Shown: piece by piece, positions 51,028 through 60,042 of the stretch | Layout of the letters: each line of letters starts with the position of its first letter | Numbering within the stretch: position 1 is the stretch's first letter | Origin: Pseudomonas sp. HR96 | GTDB taxonomy: Bacteria > Pseudomonadota > Gammaproteobacteria > Pseudomonadales > Pseudomonadaceae | Assembly (NCBI RefSeq): GCF_034059295.1 | Contig: NZ_CP139141.1 | Coordinates: 1,471,001-1,535,000 of the forward strand | DNA length: 64,000 nucleotides | Reading direction: 5' to 3' | Program-made: the position numbers and the translations under genes | Notes under the pieces: model-generated | Told to the model about the DNA's origin: nothing | Database searches by the model: none | The model's input: only the letters and a program-made list of their open reading frames with translations

Positions 51028-51342
51028 ATGATATTCATTGAGACGCCGACATTTACAGAAGACGTCAAGCAGTTGCTGAGCGATGAGTGCTACGGCGAGT
51101 TTCAGCTGTATATGTGTGGTAACCCCCATGCCGGAGACGTAATCCGAGGCACTAATGGCCTTCGGAAGGTACGCTGGGCCGGCGATGGCGGAGGGAAGCG
51201 AAGTGGAGTCAGGATTATTTATTACCACATCAGCTCGGCCTTTGAGATCAGGCTCATTTTGATCTATCGCAAAGGTATCAAGGACGATCTTTCACCCGCC
51301 GAGAAGAAAGTGCTTTGCGAGCTGAACAAGAGGTGGAAATGA
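51028..51342 (+). CDS. higB: HigB2/RelE-type toxin
   Basis: 104 residues. The RelE-fold signature is ECYGEFQLYMCGNPHAGDVIRGTNGLRKVRWAGDGGGKRSGVRIIYYH, followed by ILIYRKGIKDDLSPAEKKVL. This matches the HigB2 group, ribosome-dependent mRNA endonucleases (known from V. cholerae HigB2). The toxin gene comes first and overlaps the antitoxin by 4 bases, the normal hig order. ATG at 51028 is preferred over the 51007 TTG-type extension. TATAGT at 51013-51018 could be a -10 box, which would give a nearly leaderless transcript. The region is more AT-rich than its neighbours. Confidence 0.87.
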   Translation: MIFIETPTFTEDVKQLLSDECYGEFQLYMCGNPHAGDVIRGTNGLRKVRWAGDGGGKRSGVRIIYYHISSAFEIRLILIYRKGIKDDLSPAEKKVLCELNKRWK

Positions 51343-51635
51343 TGGATAAGCGTTTATACGAACGATTGGTCGGTAGCATGACTGAAATGGACCAGATTGA
51401 TCGGGGTCAGGAGCAGCCTTCCAGGGTGTTTCATATCGACGCGTTGCAAATCAAGACGATTCGCGAGTCTACCGGGCTGTCCCAGGCCAGATTTGCGCAG
51501 GCAATTGATGTCGCGGTGGGCACGCTACAAAACTGGGAGCAAGGTCGGCGTGAGCCTGTGGGGCCTGCTCGCGCGCTGCTTCGGGCTATCCACAACGATC
51601 CAACTCACGTTCTTGCAGCGCTGGAGCGACGTTGA
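51339..51635 (+). CDS. higA: HigA-type antitoxin (XRE family)
   Basis: 98 residues starting MMDKRLYERLVGSM. The C-terminal two thirds is an XRE helix-turn-helix: IKTIRESTGLSQARFAQAIDVAVGTLQNWEQGRREPVGPARALLRAI. It should bind HigB and repress its own operon. The start codon overlaps the toxin stop, ensuring coupled synthesis. Confidence 0.88.
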   Translation: MMDKRLYERLVGSMTEMDQIDRGQEQPSRVFHIDALQIKTIRESTGLSQARFAQAIDVAVGTLQNWEQGRREPVGPARALLRAIHNDPTHVLAALERR

Positions 51636-51680
51636 AACGCGATCCGGCGTGCAGTCCGAGCCGTCTTGCGCCCACCGATC

Positions 51681-52523
51681 TCAGCCCGTCGCCTGAGTGA
51701 TGAGGGCAAATTGCTGAACGCCGCCCCGCGCCTGGGGCGCCGAGCCAAGGGTCATCTGCGCTGCGCTGGCGACACACTTCAGCCCTGCGCCGGCCAGTCG
51801 CTCACTCAACCCGCAGCCCGCTGCGATATCGATTCGCACAAACTCGCCGGCGACGCGGCTCAACAGCGTGCAAACCAGCTGCCACGCCTCGTGCTCGTCT
51901 CGGGCAATCACCGGGCCGATGCTCAAGCCCCGGCCGAACGGCCGCAGCAGGGCAAAGCTGGCAACCTGCCCCTCATGCTCGACCGCGATGCCCTGCAAGG
52001 CGCTGGCCAGCACCTCATCGAGCACCGCACCGCGCTGCAACCCGCTGCCCGCAGAGGCCAAGGCGTGCAGCCGAGAGCGATCAGCGGCGCGCAGATCGCG
52101 CGTGCCATTGGCCGCTGCGAGCGGTGTTGCCACTCCTTGCCATTGCTCGATGCGTGCGTACTCGCGAAAGCCCATCTTCAGGTACATCGGCGCCCCGGCA
52201 GGCGTTGCATTGAGGAGGGCGGTGCGTGGGGCCACCGTCGCCAGCGCCAATTCCATCAGCCGGCGGCCAATGCCCAGCCCCTGGTAGGCGTCATCGACGA
52301 TGACCAGGCCGATCAGCGAGAAGTCGCCTTGATGGCAGGCAAACGAACTACCCACCACCTGGCCTGCACTCTCGCAGACGAAGCCGTCGGCCAGGCGTTG
52401 CAGCATCGCCCAGTCCTCCAGGCGATGGGACCAGCCCACGCGGGCCGACAAGGTGTGTGCGGCCGGGATGTCGGCGGCGGTGATAGGGCGGCAGGTGACG
52501 GCCGGCGGCAGGGGGGCGGACAT
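51681..52523 (-). CDS. Two-domain GNAT acetyltransferase
   Basis: 280 residues. The N-terminal GNAT domain is canonical (GDFSLIGLVIVDDAYQGLGIGRRLMELALA with loop YQGLGIG, then YLKMGFREYARIEQW). The second half is a degenerate GNAT-like domain (GIAVEHEGQVASFALLRPFGRGLSIGPVIARDE). Substrate unknown. Convergent with the higA gene. Confidence 0.82.
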   Translation of the reverse strand: MSAPLPPAVTCRPITAADIPAAHTLSARVGWSHRLEDWAMLQRLADGFVCESAGQVVGSSFACHQGDFSLIGLVIVDDAYQGLGIGRRLMELALATVAPRTALLNATPAGAPMYLKMGFREYARIEQWQGVATPLAAANGTRDLRAADRSRLHALASAGSGLQRGAVLDEVLASALQGIAVEHEGQVASFALLRPFGRGLSIGPVIARDEHEAWQLVCTLLSRVAGEFVRIDIAAGCGLSERLAGAGLKCVASAAQMTLGSAPQARGGVQQFALITQATG

Positions 52524-52588
52524 GGGGGGGCTCCGGCGCAGACAGGTGAATGGGTGGCCATCATACCCGGCCGAGGCCGTGAGATGTC

Positions 52589-53500
52589 CTAGGCGCGCTG
52601 ATCAGAGCGCCCCTGCTGTACCACTTCGATAAACGCCCGCAGCCCGCTCGGCACATGACGATGCCCCGGGTAATACAGAAACAGCCCGGGCACTGGCGGG
52701 CACCAGTCGGCCAGCACCGGCACCAGCCGACCCTCGCGCAGGTAAGGCGCCGCAATATGTTCGGCGAGATAGGCGATACCCAGCCCGCGCGCCGCGGCGT
52801 CGGCCATGATCTGCGGGTTGTCCAGGGTCAGGTTGCCGGATACATCCAACGTCAGTGCCTGGCCGCGGCGCTCGAATTCCCAACGATAAGGCTTGCCGCT
52901 GGGCATGCGAATGCCGATGCAGCGGTGCTGGCGCAGATCGTCCGGCGTCTGCGGCGAGCCATGGGCGGCGAGGTACGCCGGGGCGGCCAGGGCCATGAAA
53001 CGCATGTCTGCAGTCAAGCGCACCGCGATCATGTCCTGCGGCACCGACTCGCCCAGGCGCACCCCGGCGTCGAAGCCTTCGGCGACGATGTCTACCAGCC
53101 GGCCATCGGTCACCAGGTCGATCGCCATATGCGTGAAGCGCGCCAGAAAGCTTGGCACCACTGCTTCCATCAGCACCCGTGCTGCCGGTTCGCTGGCGTT
53201 GATGCGCAGGATGCCGCTGGGCAGGTCGCGAAATTCATTGACCTCCTCCAGCGCCAGCTCGAAGCCGCGCAGGAGGGGAGCCGTGCGCGCCACCAGGCGC
53301 TCGCCCGCAGCCGTTGGCGCCACGCTGCGAGTGGTGCGGTTGAGCAGGCGCACGCCAAGGTTGGCTTCCAACGTGCGCATCATGTGGCTGAGGGTCGAGG
53401 CTGAGAGCCCCAATTCATCTGCCGCCTTGCGAAAGCTGCGATGGGCGACGATCAGGGCCAGAGCCTGCATTTCGGCCAAAGAGGGTTTCAGCTGATTCAT
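52589..53500 (-). CDS. LysR-family regulator of the adjacent dehydrogenase
   Basis: 303 residues. HTH: LALIVAHRSFRKAADELGLSASTLSHMMRTLEANLGVRLLNRTTRSVAPT (about 14-63), then the effector domain. It belongs to the group that often controls divergent oxidoreductases. It lies 99 bases from the short-chain dehydrogenase start and probably regulates it. Confidence 0.88.
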   Translation of the reverse strand: MNQLKPSLAEMQALALIVAHRSFRKAADELGLSASTLSHMMRTLEANLGVRLLNRTTRSVAPTAAGERLVARTAPLLRGFELALEEVNEFRDLPSGILRINASEPAARVLMEAVVPSFLARFTHMAIDLVTDGRLVDIVAEGFDAGVRLGESVPQDMIAVRLTADMRFMALAAPAYLAAHGSPQTPDDLRQHRCIGIRMPSGKPYRWEFERRGQALTLDVSGNLTLDNPQIMADAAARGLGIAYLAEHIAAPYLREGRLVPVLADWCPPVPGLFLYYPGHRHVPSGLRAFIEVVQQGRSDQRA

Positions 53501-53599
53501 GGGTCTATTTCACCAGTGCATCCATGATTCGCTGGATAGTAACAGCAGTGCGGCGGGGCTAGGGTGGAACACTCAATCACCCATTCGAGGACACATCAC

Positions 53600-54430
53600 A
53601 TGAGCGCCACCTGGCTGATCACGGGCAGCTCGTCGGGCATAGGCCTCGCGCTGGTCGAACAACTGCTGGCCCGCGGCGACCGAGTGGCTGCGACCTTGCG
53701 CCGCCCCGACGCGTTGAACGAACTGCAAGCCCGCTACGGCCAGCAGCTGTGGCTTGGGCAACTGGACGTCACCGACCCCGGCGCCGTTCGCCGAGTCATG
53801 CGGGAGGCGTTCGCCCACTTCGGGCGCATCGACGTGGTGGTCAGCAACGCAGGCTATGCGCTGTTCGGCGCAGGCGAGGAAGTCACCGACGAGCAGATCG
53901 AACAGCAGCTGCAAACCAACCTGATCGGCTCCATCCAGGTCATCCGCGCCTGCCTGCCGCATCTGCGGCAACAGGGCGGCGGCCGGATTCTGCAGGTCTC
54001 CTCGGAAGGCGGCCAGCTGGCCTACCCGAATTTCAGCCTTTACCACGCGAGCAAGTGGGGTATCGAGGGCTTCGTCGAGTCGGTGGCTCAGGAAGTGGCG
54101 CCGTTTGGTATCGGCATCACCCTGATCGAACCGGGCCCCACCCGTACCCATTTCGGCGCGGCGCTGGTGCGCCCGCCGACAATGCCTGCGTACGAGCACA
54201 CGCCCGCAGGCGAAGTGCGCCGGGCCGTCGACAGCGGCGCCTTCGGCCTCAAGGGCGACCCGCAGAAGATGGCCCGGGCAATGATCGAAGTCGCCGCCCG
54301 GCATCCTGCGCCCAAACGCCTGCTGTTGGGTAGCGATGCCTACGACAGGGTGCACAGCATGCTGACCGAGCGGCTGGCGGCTCTGGAGGGGCAGGAGGCG
54401 GTGGCGCGCAGTACCGAGGTGGACGAGTAG
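53600..54430 (+). CDS. Short-chain dehydrogenase/reductase
   Basis: 276 residues, classical SDR. The NAD(P) motif is TGSSSGIG (about 8-15), NAG is within VVVSNAGYALFG, the catalytic Ser in LQVSSEGG, and Tyr-x3-Lys in SLYHASKWGIEGF. Arg-containing RRPDALNEL after strand 2 suggests a preference for NADP. Substrate unknown. ATG at 53600 follows GAGGACACATCAC. Confidence 0.88.
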   Translation: MSATWLITGSSSGIGLALVEQLLARGDRVAATLRRPDALNELQARYGQQLWLGQLDVTDPGAVRRVMREAFAHFGRIDVVVSNAGYALFGAGEEVTDEQIEQQLQTNLIGSIQVIRACLPHLRQQGGGRILQVSSEGGQLAYPNFSLYHASKWGIEGFVESVAQEVAPFGIGITLIEPGPTRTHFGAALVRPPTMPAYEHTPAGEVRRAVDSGAFGLKGDPQKMARAMIEVAARHPAPKRLLLGSDAYDRVHSMLTERLAALEGQEAVARSTEVDE

Positions 54431-54440
54431 GCGCCCGGCC

Positions 54441-55823
54441 TCAAGGCCGAAGTGGCGCGGCCGCGACGCCAGCCCTCTCGCTCGTCGAGCCCTCGACTGC
54501 ATCCGCCTGCGATTGGGTACGGTAGCAGGCCTTGGGCACCGCCCAGATGATCAGGGCTACCGCTAGCAGACTGACCAGGCTCAACAGGTACAGCGCCGAG
54601 GTGGTCGCCCCCGTCAGGTCGCGCACGCGGCCGATCATGAACGGCGCGATCACCCCGCCCAGCTGCCCCAGCGAGTTGATCAGGGCAATGCCCGCCGCAG
54701 CCGCCACTCCGGCGAGAAAGCGCGGTGGAATCGTCCAGAAAATCGGCATCCAGGCGATGATCCCGGCCATGATCATGCTCATCCCCACCATCAGCGGCAG
54801 CAATTGCCCCGCCGTCATGGCGCACAGCAGATAACCTGCCGCCGTCAGCAGCGCGCAACCGGCCATGTGCCAGCGCCGCTCGCCGCGGCGGTCCGAGCTG
54901 TAGCCCACACACAGGTTGAACACCACTGCAACCAAGTACGGCACCATGGTCAGCCAGCCGATGCTCAGGGTATCGGTGACCCCAGCGCTGCGGATCAGCT
55001 GCGGCATCCAGAACAGCAGCCCGGTCAATGCCATGACCAGGCACAGATAGATGGCCGACATCACCCAGGTCGCCGGCTGCCGCCACACCTGGGCAAACGA
55101 AGACTTGCCCTGAGGCTTGAAGTCCTGGGCCATGCGGGTCGCCATCAGGCGCTTTTCTTCGAGGTTGAGCCAGGGCGCATCCTCGATGCGATCGGACACC
55201 AGCCAGAACACCACGCCACCCAGCACGATCGAAGGCAGTGCCTCCAGCAGAAACAGCCATTTCCAGCCGGCCATGCCCATGGCCCCGTCCAGGTGCCCCA
55301 GTACCAGCCCGGCCAACGGCCCGCCGACCACGCCGCACAGGCAGATGGAGCTCTTGAAGTAGCTGTTGACCTGCGCCCGACGATGGCTGGGGTACCACTG
55401 GGTAAAGAAATACAGCACCCCCGGGACGAACCCGGCCTCCATCACCCCGATCAGAAACCGCAGTGTGTAGAACCAGAACTCGCTCTGCACGAACATCATG
55501 CAGGCCGAGGTAATGCCCCAGCTGACCATGATGCGCGCTATCCAGATCCGCGCGCCCATCCGGTGGAGCAGCACATTGCTCGGCACCTCGAAGAGGAAAT
55601 AGCCGACAAAGAACAGGCTGGCGCCCAGGCCATAGACGGTGTCACTGAAACCCAGGTCGCTCTGCATCTCCAGCTTGGCGAAGCTGATGTTGACGCGGTC
55701 CAGATAGGCGAATAGGAAACACAGGATGAAAATCGGCACAATCCGCCAGTTGACCTTGCGGTACAAGGCGTCTTCCAGAGACTTGGCGTCGGCGGCGGTG
55801 GAGGGGGAGACGGGTATGGCCAT
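54441..55823 (-). CDS. MFS transporter, anion:cation symporter (ACS) type
   Basis: 460 residues, 12 membrane helices. N-terminal YRKVNWRIVPIFILCFLFAYLDRVNISFAKL, with the ACS-family pattern YLDRVNIS. The loop motif after helix 2 is FFVGYFLFEVPSNVLLHRMGARIWIARIM, and GVMEAGFVPGVLYFFTQWYP is in helix 4-5. Typical substrates are organic acids such as tartrate, phthalate or hydroxyphenylacetate. Start at MAIPVSPST (55823); the longer frame is out-of-family. Convergent with the dehydrogenase. Confidence 0.87.
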   Translation of the reverse strand: MAIPVSPSTAADAKSLEDALYRKVNWRIVPIFILCFLFAYLDRVNISFAKLEMQSDLGFSDTVYGLGASLFFVGYFLFEVPSNVLLHRMGARIWIARIMVSWGITSACMMFVQSEFWFYTLRFLIGVMEAGFVPGVLYFFTQWYPSHRRAQVNSYFKSSICLCGVVGGPLAGLVLGHLDGAMGMAGWKWLFLLEALPSIVLGGVVFWLVSDRIEDAPWLNLEEKRLMATRMAQDFKPQGKSSFAQVWRQPATWVMSAIYLCLVMALTGLLFWMPQLIRSAGVTDTLSIGWLTMVPYLVAVVFNLCVGYSSDRRGERRWHMAGCALLTAAGYLLCAMTAGQLLPLMVGMSMIMAGIIAWMPIFWTIPPRFLAGVAAAAGIALINSLGQLGGVIAPFMIGRVRDLTGATTSALYLLSLVSLLAVALIIWAVPKACYRTQSQADAVEGSTSERAGVAAAPLRP

Positions 55824-55951
55824 GTAGCACCTCTTGTTGTTATGGGGTGTCGACAGGGGCCGCCGGTAAGCGGTGGGATGACCATATAGTATTACTATTT
55901 TCGGGGCCAGCGTTGGGTGATGGCTGGTGGGAGCGCAGATCGGCGCTACCG

Positions 55952-56293
55952 CTACCAGTCCTTGAGCCGGGTGCCGTCCATACATTCCTTTACATCAAGA
56001 TCGATCAACGCGCCCGGCTTCAAACACTCGGCCATTGTCTTGCGTGTCGCGCGGTTTGCCTGGGCTGTGGTCGCGGCGATCTGCTGCTGGTTGTGTCGGG
56101 CACCGTCACCGATGGGGCCTGGTGTACCGGCGAGGAAATCGTTGACGGTGTTGCTTACGGTTCTGGAAAACTGCGCCGCCAATGGTTGCACGGCTTCAGC
56201 GGCCTGAGTGGGGAGGGGTTTGTGCTGATCGGCCAGCGCAAGGGTGATGACACCCGCGCTGAGCAGCCCGAACACGATGAGGAAGATTTTCAT
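55952..56293 (-). CDS. Small exported hypothetical protein
   Basis: 113 residues. Signal peptide MKIFLIVFGLLSAGVITLALA, then a Gln/Thr/Ala-rich helical part (HNQQQIAATTAQANRATRKT) and AECLKPGALIDLDVKECMDGT with two cysteines at the end. Family not recognised. Longer frames upstream lack similarity to anything. Confidence 0.6.
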   Translation of the reverse strand: MKIFLIVFGLLSAGVITLALADQHKPLPTQAAEAVQPLAAQFSRTVSNTVNDFLAGTPGPIGDGARHNQQQIAATTAQANRATRKTMAECLKPGALIDLDVKECMDGTRLKDW

Positions 56294-56509
56294 GGGGGAG
56301 GCGTCCTGGCCGTTGCCGCTATGCAGAGGGGCCTGGATTTTCGATGACATTCGCCGGCGGCGCAACTGGCTCGACGTCTTCTCGAACAAGCTCGGTACTG
56401 CAAGGCCGCTCGGGCTGACACTGGCAGAGATCTGGGAAACACCCATCACTCTTCGGCCTGCGCAAATTTTTAAAACCACGCCGCAAGCGGCCGGTGTCGG
56501 ATCGACACC

Positions 56510-57538
56510 TCAACCCCGACCCGCCCAATAATCGATCAACCGGTTCAACAGGATCGCCAGCACGATGATCACCCCGGTGATCGCCATCTGATAGAACGAG
56601 CCCAGCCCCAGCAGGTTGAAGATGTTGCGCAGGATCTGCAGCAGCATCACCGCCACGGCCGTGCCCACCACGCTGCCGCGGCCGCCGAACAGGCTGGTGC
56701 CGCCGAGCACCACCGCCGCGATCGCGTCGAGCTCCAGGCCCTGGGCGGCGGTGGGTTGGCCGACGTGCAGGCGCGAGGTCATCAGCACGCCGCCCAGGGC
56801 AGCCAGCAGCCCGCAGATGGCGAACACCGCGATGGTCACTGCGCGCACCGGCACGCCGGACAGCCGCGCGGCCTCCAGATTGCCGCCGGTGGCCAGCACG
56901 TATTCGCCGAAGACCGTGTAGCGCAGCACCAGCCAGGCCACGGCGGTGATGACGATGAACATCAGCCCCAGCACCGGAAAGACGATGCCGTGACTGGGCA
57001 GGATGTCGATCATCGCCGAGCCGATGCGGGTGAAACCCTGCGGCAGGCCGCCGATGGGGGCGCCGTCGGAAGCCAGGAAAGTCAGGCCGCGCAGCGACAC
57101 CAGGCCGGCCAGGGTGACGATGAAGCTGGGCACCTTGCCGAACACCGTGATGCTGCCCATGAAGGTGCCGATTAGCAGGCCGGCCAGCAGGGTGCCAGGC
57201 ACCGCGAGCCAGCCGCCGACCTGTTGCTGCAGTAACGCAGCGACAATGATGCCGCCAAAGGCGCACAGGCTGCCCACCGACAGGTCGATGTTGGCGGTGA
57301 GGATGACGAAGGTCATGCCGATGGCGACGATGCCGACGATAGCGCCTTGCTGGAACAGGTTGGCGATGTTGCTGAAGGTCAGGAAGTCCGGCGACAGAAA
57401 AGTCGCCACGGCCACGGCAAACAGGAAGATGAACACGAAGTTGTAGCGCATCACCCAATCGAGCACGGCGTTGCGGCGCAGGGCGGGCAGCAGGGTCGGG
57501 CGCTCCAGCGCCGGCAGGCTTTTGCTTGGAATAGTCAT
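56510..57538 (-). CDS. Sugar ABC transporter permease (RbsC-like)
   Basis: 342 residues with eight to ten helices. RbsC-family landmarks: FLTFSNIANLFQQGAIVGIVAIGMTFVILTANIDLSVGSLCAFGGIIVA, VLRYTVFGEYVLATGGNLEAARLSGVPV (EAA-like coupling loop) and AAQGLELDAIAAVVLGGTSLFGGRG. It is the membrane part of the importer encoded by this operon, 3 bases after the ATPase stop. Last gene of the operon. Confidence 0.9.
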   Translation of the reverse strand: MTIPSKSLPALERPTLLPALRRNAVLDWVMRYNFVFIFLFAVAVATFLSPDFLTFSNIANLFQQGAIVGIVAIGMTFVILTANIDLSVGSLCAFGGIIVAALLQQQVGGWLAVPGTLLAGLLIGTFMGSITVFGKVPSFIVTLAGLVSLRGLTFLASDGAPIGGLPQGFTRIGSAMIDILPSHGIVFPVLGLMFIVITAVAWLVLRYTVFGEYVLATGGNLEAARLSGVPVRAVTIAVFAICGLLAALGGVLMTSRLHVGQPTAAQGLELDAIAAVVLGGTSLFGGRGSVVGTAVAVMLLQILRNIFNLLGLGSFYQMAITGVIIVLAILLNRLIDYWAGRG

Positions 57539-57541
57539 GAT

Positions 57542-59038
57542 TCAGGCACTCGCTCCCATCAGGATGGTTTGCTCTATCTGATCGCGGGGGGTGGTGAGGG
57601 GGTCGAAGCAGGCGACGTTGCGCCCTTCGTGCATCACCCAGATGCGGTCGCAGTTGACGTACAGTTCGTCCAGTTCGCTGCTGGCCACCAACACCCCGGC
57701 GCCTTCTTCGGCCAGCGAGCGGGCCAGGGCGTAGAGGTCGGCCTTGGCGCCGACGTCCAGGCCGCGGCTGGGCTCGTCGAGCAGCAGCAGGCGCGCGCCG
57801 TCGATCACCCATTTGGCCATGACCACCTTTTGCTGGTTGCCGCCGGACAGCTGGCGCACCGGCTGTTCGAGGTTGTCGAATTTGGTTTGCAGACGCTTGA
57901 GCACCGGCGCGCTGCGCGCTTTGGCGCGGACGTGGGAGAACCAGGTGAGGTGGCGGGTGTGCACCAGCTCGGCGTTGCGGTAGATCGGCGCGTCCAGCAG
58001 CAGGCCTTCGCTCTTGCGGCTCTCGGGCACCAGGCCGACCCCGGCGCGGATGGCCTGGCGCGAGGTGCGCGCTGCATAGGGCTGGCCGAACAGCTGCACG
58101 TCGCTGGCCACCTTGCTGGCGCCGAACAGACCCTTGAGCAGGCTGCTGCGCCCGGCGCCGTTGAGGCCGGCGAGGCCGACGATTTCGCCCTGGCGCACTT
58201 CCAGCTCGCGCACGTCCAGGCCCTGCGCGCCTTGCAGGCGGGTGACGCGCAGGGCCAGGCCCGCTTGCGGCGGCTGGCGTGGGGCGCGTTCGAGCAGCTC
58301 GCGGTGTTCGCCGACCACGGCGGCCACCAGCGCGCGGTCGTCGACGTCGGCCAGGTTGACGGTATCCAGGGTGCGGCCGGCGCGCAGCACGGTGACGCGG
58401 TCGCCGATCTCGCGGATTTCATTGAGGCGGTGGCTGACGTAGAGCACCGCGACGCCGTCGGCAGTGATTTCGCGGATCACCTGGAACACCCGCTTGAGCT
58501 CGGTTTCGTTGAGCGCGGCGGAAGGCTCGTCCATCACCACCACCCGCGCCTCGCAGGTCAGGGCGCGGGCGATGGCGGCCAGTTGCTGATTGGCGATGGA
58601 CAGTGTCTCGACCCGCGCGGTGGCGCTGAAACCGGCGCCGACCCGCGCCAGCGCCGCCTTGACCCGGGCGCGCCGGGCGGCCTTGGCGATGAGACCAAAG
58701 CGCTGCGGGGTGTAGCCGAGCATCAGGTTCTCCTCGACGGTCATCTGCCCGACCAGATCGAGCTCCTGGTAGATCATGGCGATGCCGGCGCTGCGGGCCT
58801 GCTGTGGGTTCTTGAGTTCGACGCTGCGCCCGCCGACGAACATTTCACCATTGTCCGGACGATGGGCGCCGGCGACGATCTTCAGCAGGGTGCTCTTGCC
58901 CGCGCCGTTGGCGCCGAGCAGGCAGTGCACTTCGCCGGCGCGCAGGGTCAGGCTGGCGTCGGTCAGGGCAATCACGTTGGGCGGGAAGCGCTTGGACAGG
59001 TGACGGATGTCCAGGGCCAATTGTTCGGGCGCGATCAT
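57542..59038 (-). CDS. Sugar ABC transporter ATP-binding protein (RbsA-like, two ATPase domains)
   Basis: 498 residues, duplicated ATPase. Domain 1 has GANGAGKST, LSIANQQLAAIARAL and VVVMDEPSAAL. Domain 2 has GLNGAGRSS, LSGGNQQKVVMAKW and LLLLDEPSRGLDVGAK. The layout is that of RbsA/XylG/MglA. The start overlaps the SorC gene stop by 4 bases. Confidence 0.9.
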   Translation of the reverse strand: MIAPEQLALDIRHLSKRFPPNVIALTDASLTLRAGEVHCLLGANGAGKSTLLKIVAGAHRPDNGEMFVGGRSVELKNPQQARSAGIAMIYQELDLVGQMTVEENLMLGYTPQRFGLIAKAARRARVKAALARVGAGFSATARVETLSIANQQLAAIARALTCEARVVVMDEPSAALNETELKRVFQVIREITADGVAVLYVSHRLNEIREIGDRVTVLRAGRTLDTVNLADVDDRALVAAVVGEHRELLERAPRQPPQAGLALRVTRLQGAQGLDVRELEVRQGEIVGLAGLNGAGRSSLLKGLFGASKVASDVQLFGQPYAARTSRQAIRAGVGLVPESRKSEGLLLDAPIYRNAELVHTRHLTWFSHVRAKARSAPVLKRLQTKFDNLEQPVRQLSGGNQQKVVMAKWVIDGARLLLLDEPSRGLDVGAKADLYALARSLAEEGAGVLVASSELDELYVNCDRIWVMHEGRNVACFDPLTTPRDQIEQTILMGASA

Positions 59039-60042
59039 GAGGCGGCTCCCAGCAGAAAATGCGCGGTGGCTTGGTCGGTGGCCAGCACGTTGGCGTAGCC
59101 GGCGCGCAGGCAGGCCAGCACCACGGCATGTTTGGCCGCGCCGACGCACACGGCGATGGACCAGGCCTTGTCGCGCAGTGCCTGCGGGTGCAGGCCAAGG
59201 GTGCGCTGGTCGAGTTCGGGCATTACCACCTGGCCATCGGCGCCGATGAAGCGGCCCATGATGTCGCCCACGGCGCCGCGCCGGGCCAGTTCGGCCAGCA
59301 GCGCTTCATCGATATAGCCGCTCTCCAGCAGTACCGAGCGCTGGCTCAGTTCACCGAGGCTGAAGCAGGCGACCGGCGCCTTTTGCCCCAGTTGCAGCAC
59401 GCTGGCGATGATCGGGTCCTGCTCCAGCGCCTCGCGGGTGTGGGCGCTGCCAAGGATGGCTGGCACCGGCAGCAGGGTGGCCTGGCCGCGCGCGGCCTGG
59501 GCGAAGCGTTCGGCGACGTTGTGGCTGGGCTCGCCGACCGATCGGGTATTGATCGCGCCGTTGAGCAGCACCACATTGAGCGCCTCGTTCCAGCGCGGGG
59601 TCAGCCACTGGGCCATCTTGGTCAGGGTGCGGCCCCACGACACGCCGATCAGGTCGGGCGCCGGCTGCAGGTTGCACAGGTAGCGCGCGGCCATCTGGGT
59701 CACGCTGTTCAGCGCGCTGGCGTCTTCGTTGTCGGCCACCACCAGCGCTTCACGCAGGCCGTAGCGGCGCTGCAACTGGGCCTCCAGGTGCGGCAGGCGG
59801 GTGGAGCGGGCAACGATTTCGATGCGCACCACGCCGCTGTCGCGGGCGTCGCGCAGCAGGCGGCTGACCTGCCAGCGGGTCAGGCCGGTTTCGCGGGCGA
59901 TATCGCTCTGGTTCTTCTCCAGGTCGTAATACAGCTTGGCCACCTGCACCATCAGGTCCTCGCGCTGGCTCTCGCTGGGCAGGCGCGGGGCCAGGCCCGA
60001 TTGCTCGCCGGTGTGGTCGTCGAAGGTCGGGGAGGTGTTCAT
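59035..60042 (-). CDS. SorC/DeoR-type sugar-binding transcriptional regulator
   Basis: 335 residues. The HTH is KLYYDLEKNQSDIARETGLTRWQVSRLLRDARDSGVVRIEI (about 37-77). The remainder is the SorC sugar-phosphate-binding domain (DLIGVSWGRTLTKMAQWL, VVLLNGAINTRSVGEPSHN, GRFIGADGQVV). It most likely senses the phosphorylated product of the neighbouring FGGY kinase and controls the operon, as LsrR and SorC do in their own systems. Overlaps the kinase stop by 4 bases. Confidence 0.88.
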   Translation of the reverse strand: MNTSPTFDDHTGEQSGLAPRLPSESQREDLMVQVAKLYYDLEKNQSDIARETGLTRWQVSRLLRDARDSGVVRIEIVARSTRLPHLEAQLQRRYGLREALVVADNEDASALNSVTQMAARYLCNLQPAPDLIGVSWGRTLTKMAQWLTPRWNEALNVVLLNGAINTRSVGEPSHNVAERFAQAARGQATLLPVPAILGSAHTREALEQDPIIASVLQLGQKAPVACFSLGELSQRSVLLESGYIDEALLAELARRGAVGDIMGRFIGADGQVVMPELDQRTLGLHPQALRDKAWSIAVCVGAAKHAVVLACLRAGYANVLATDQATAHFLLGAAS

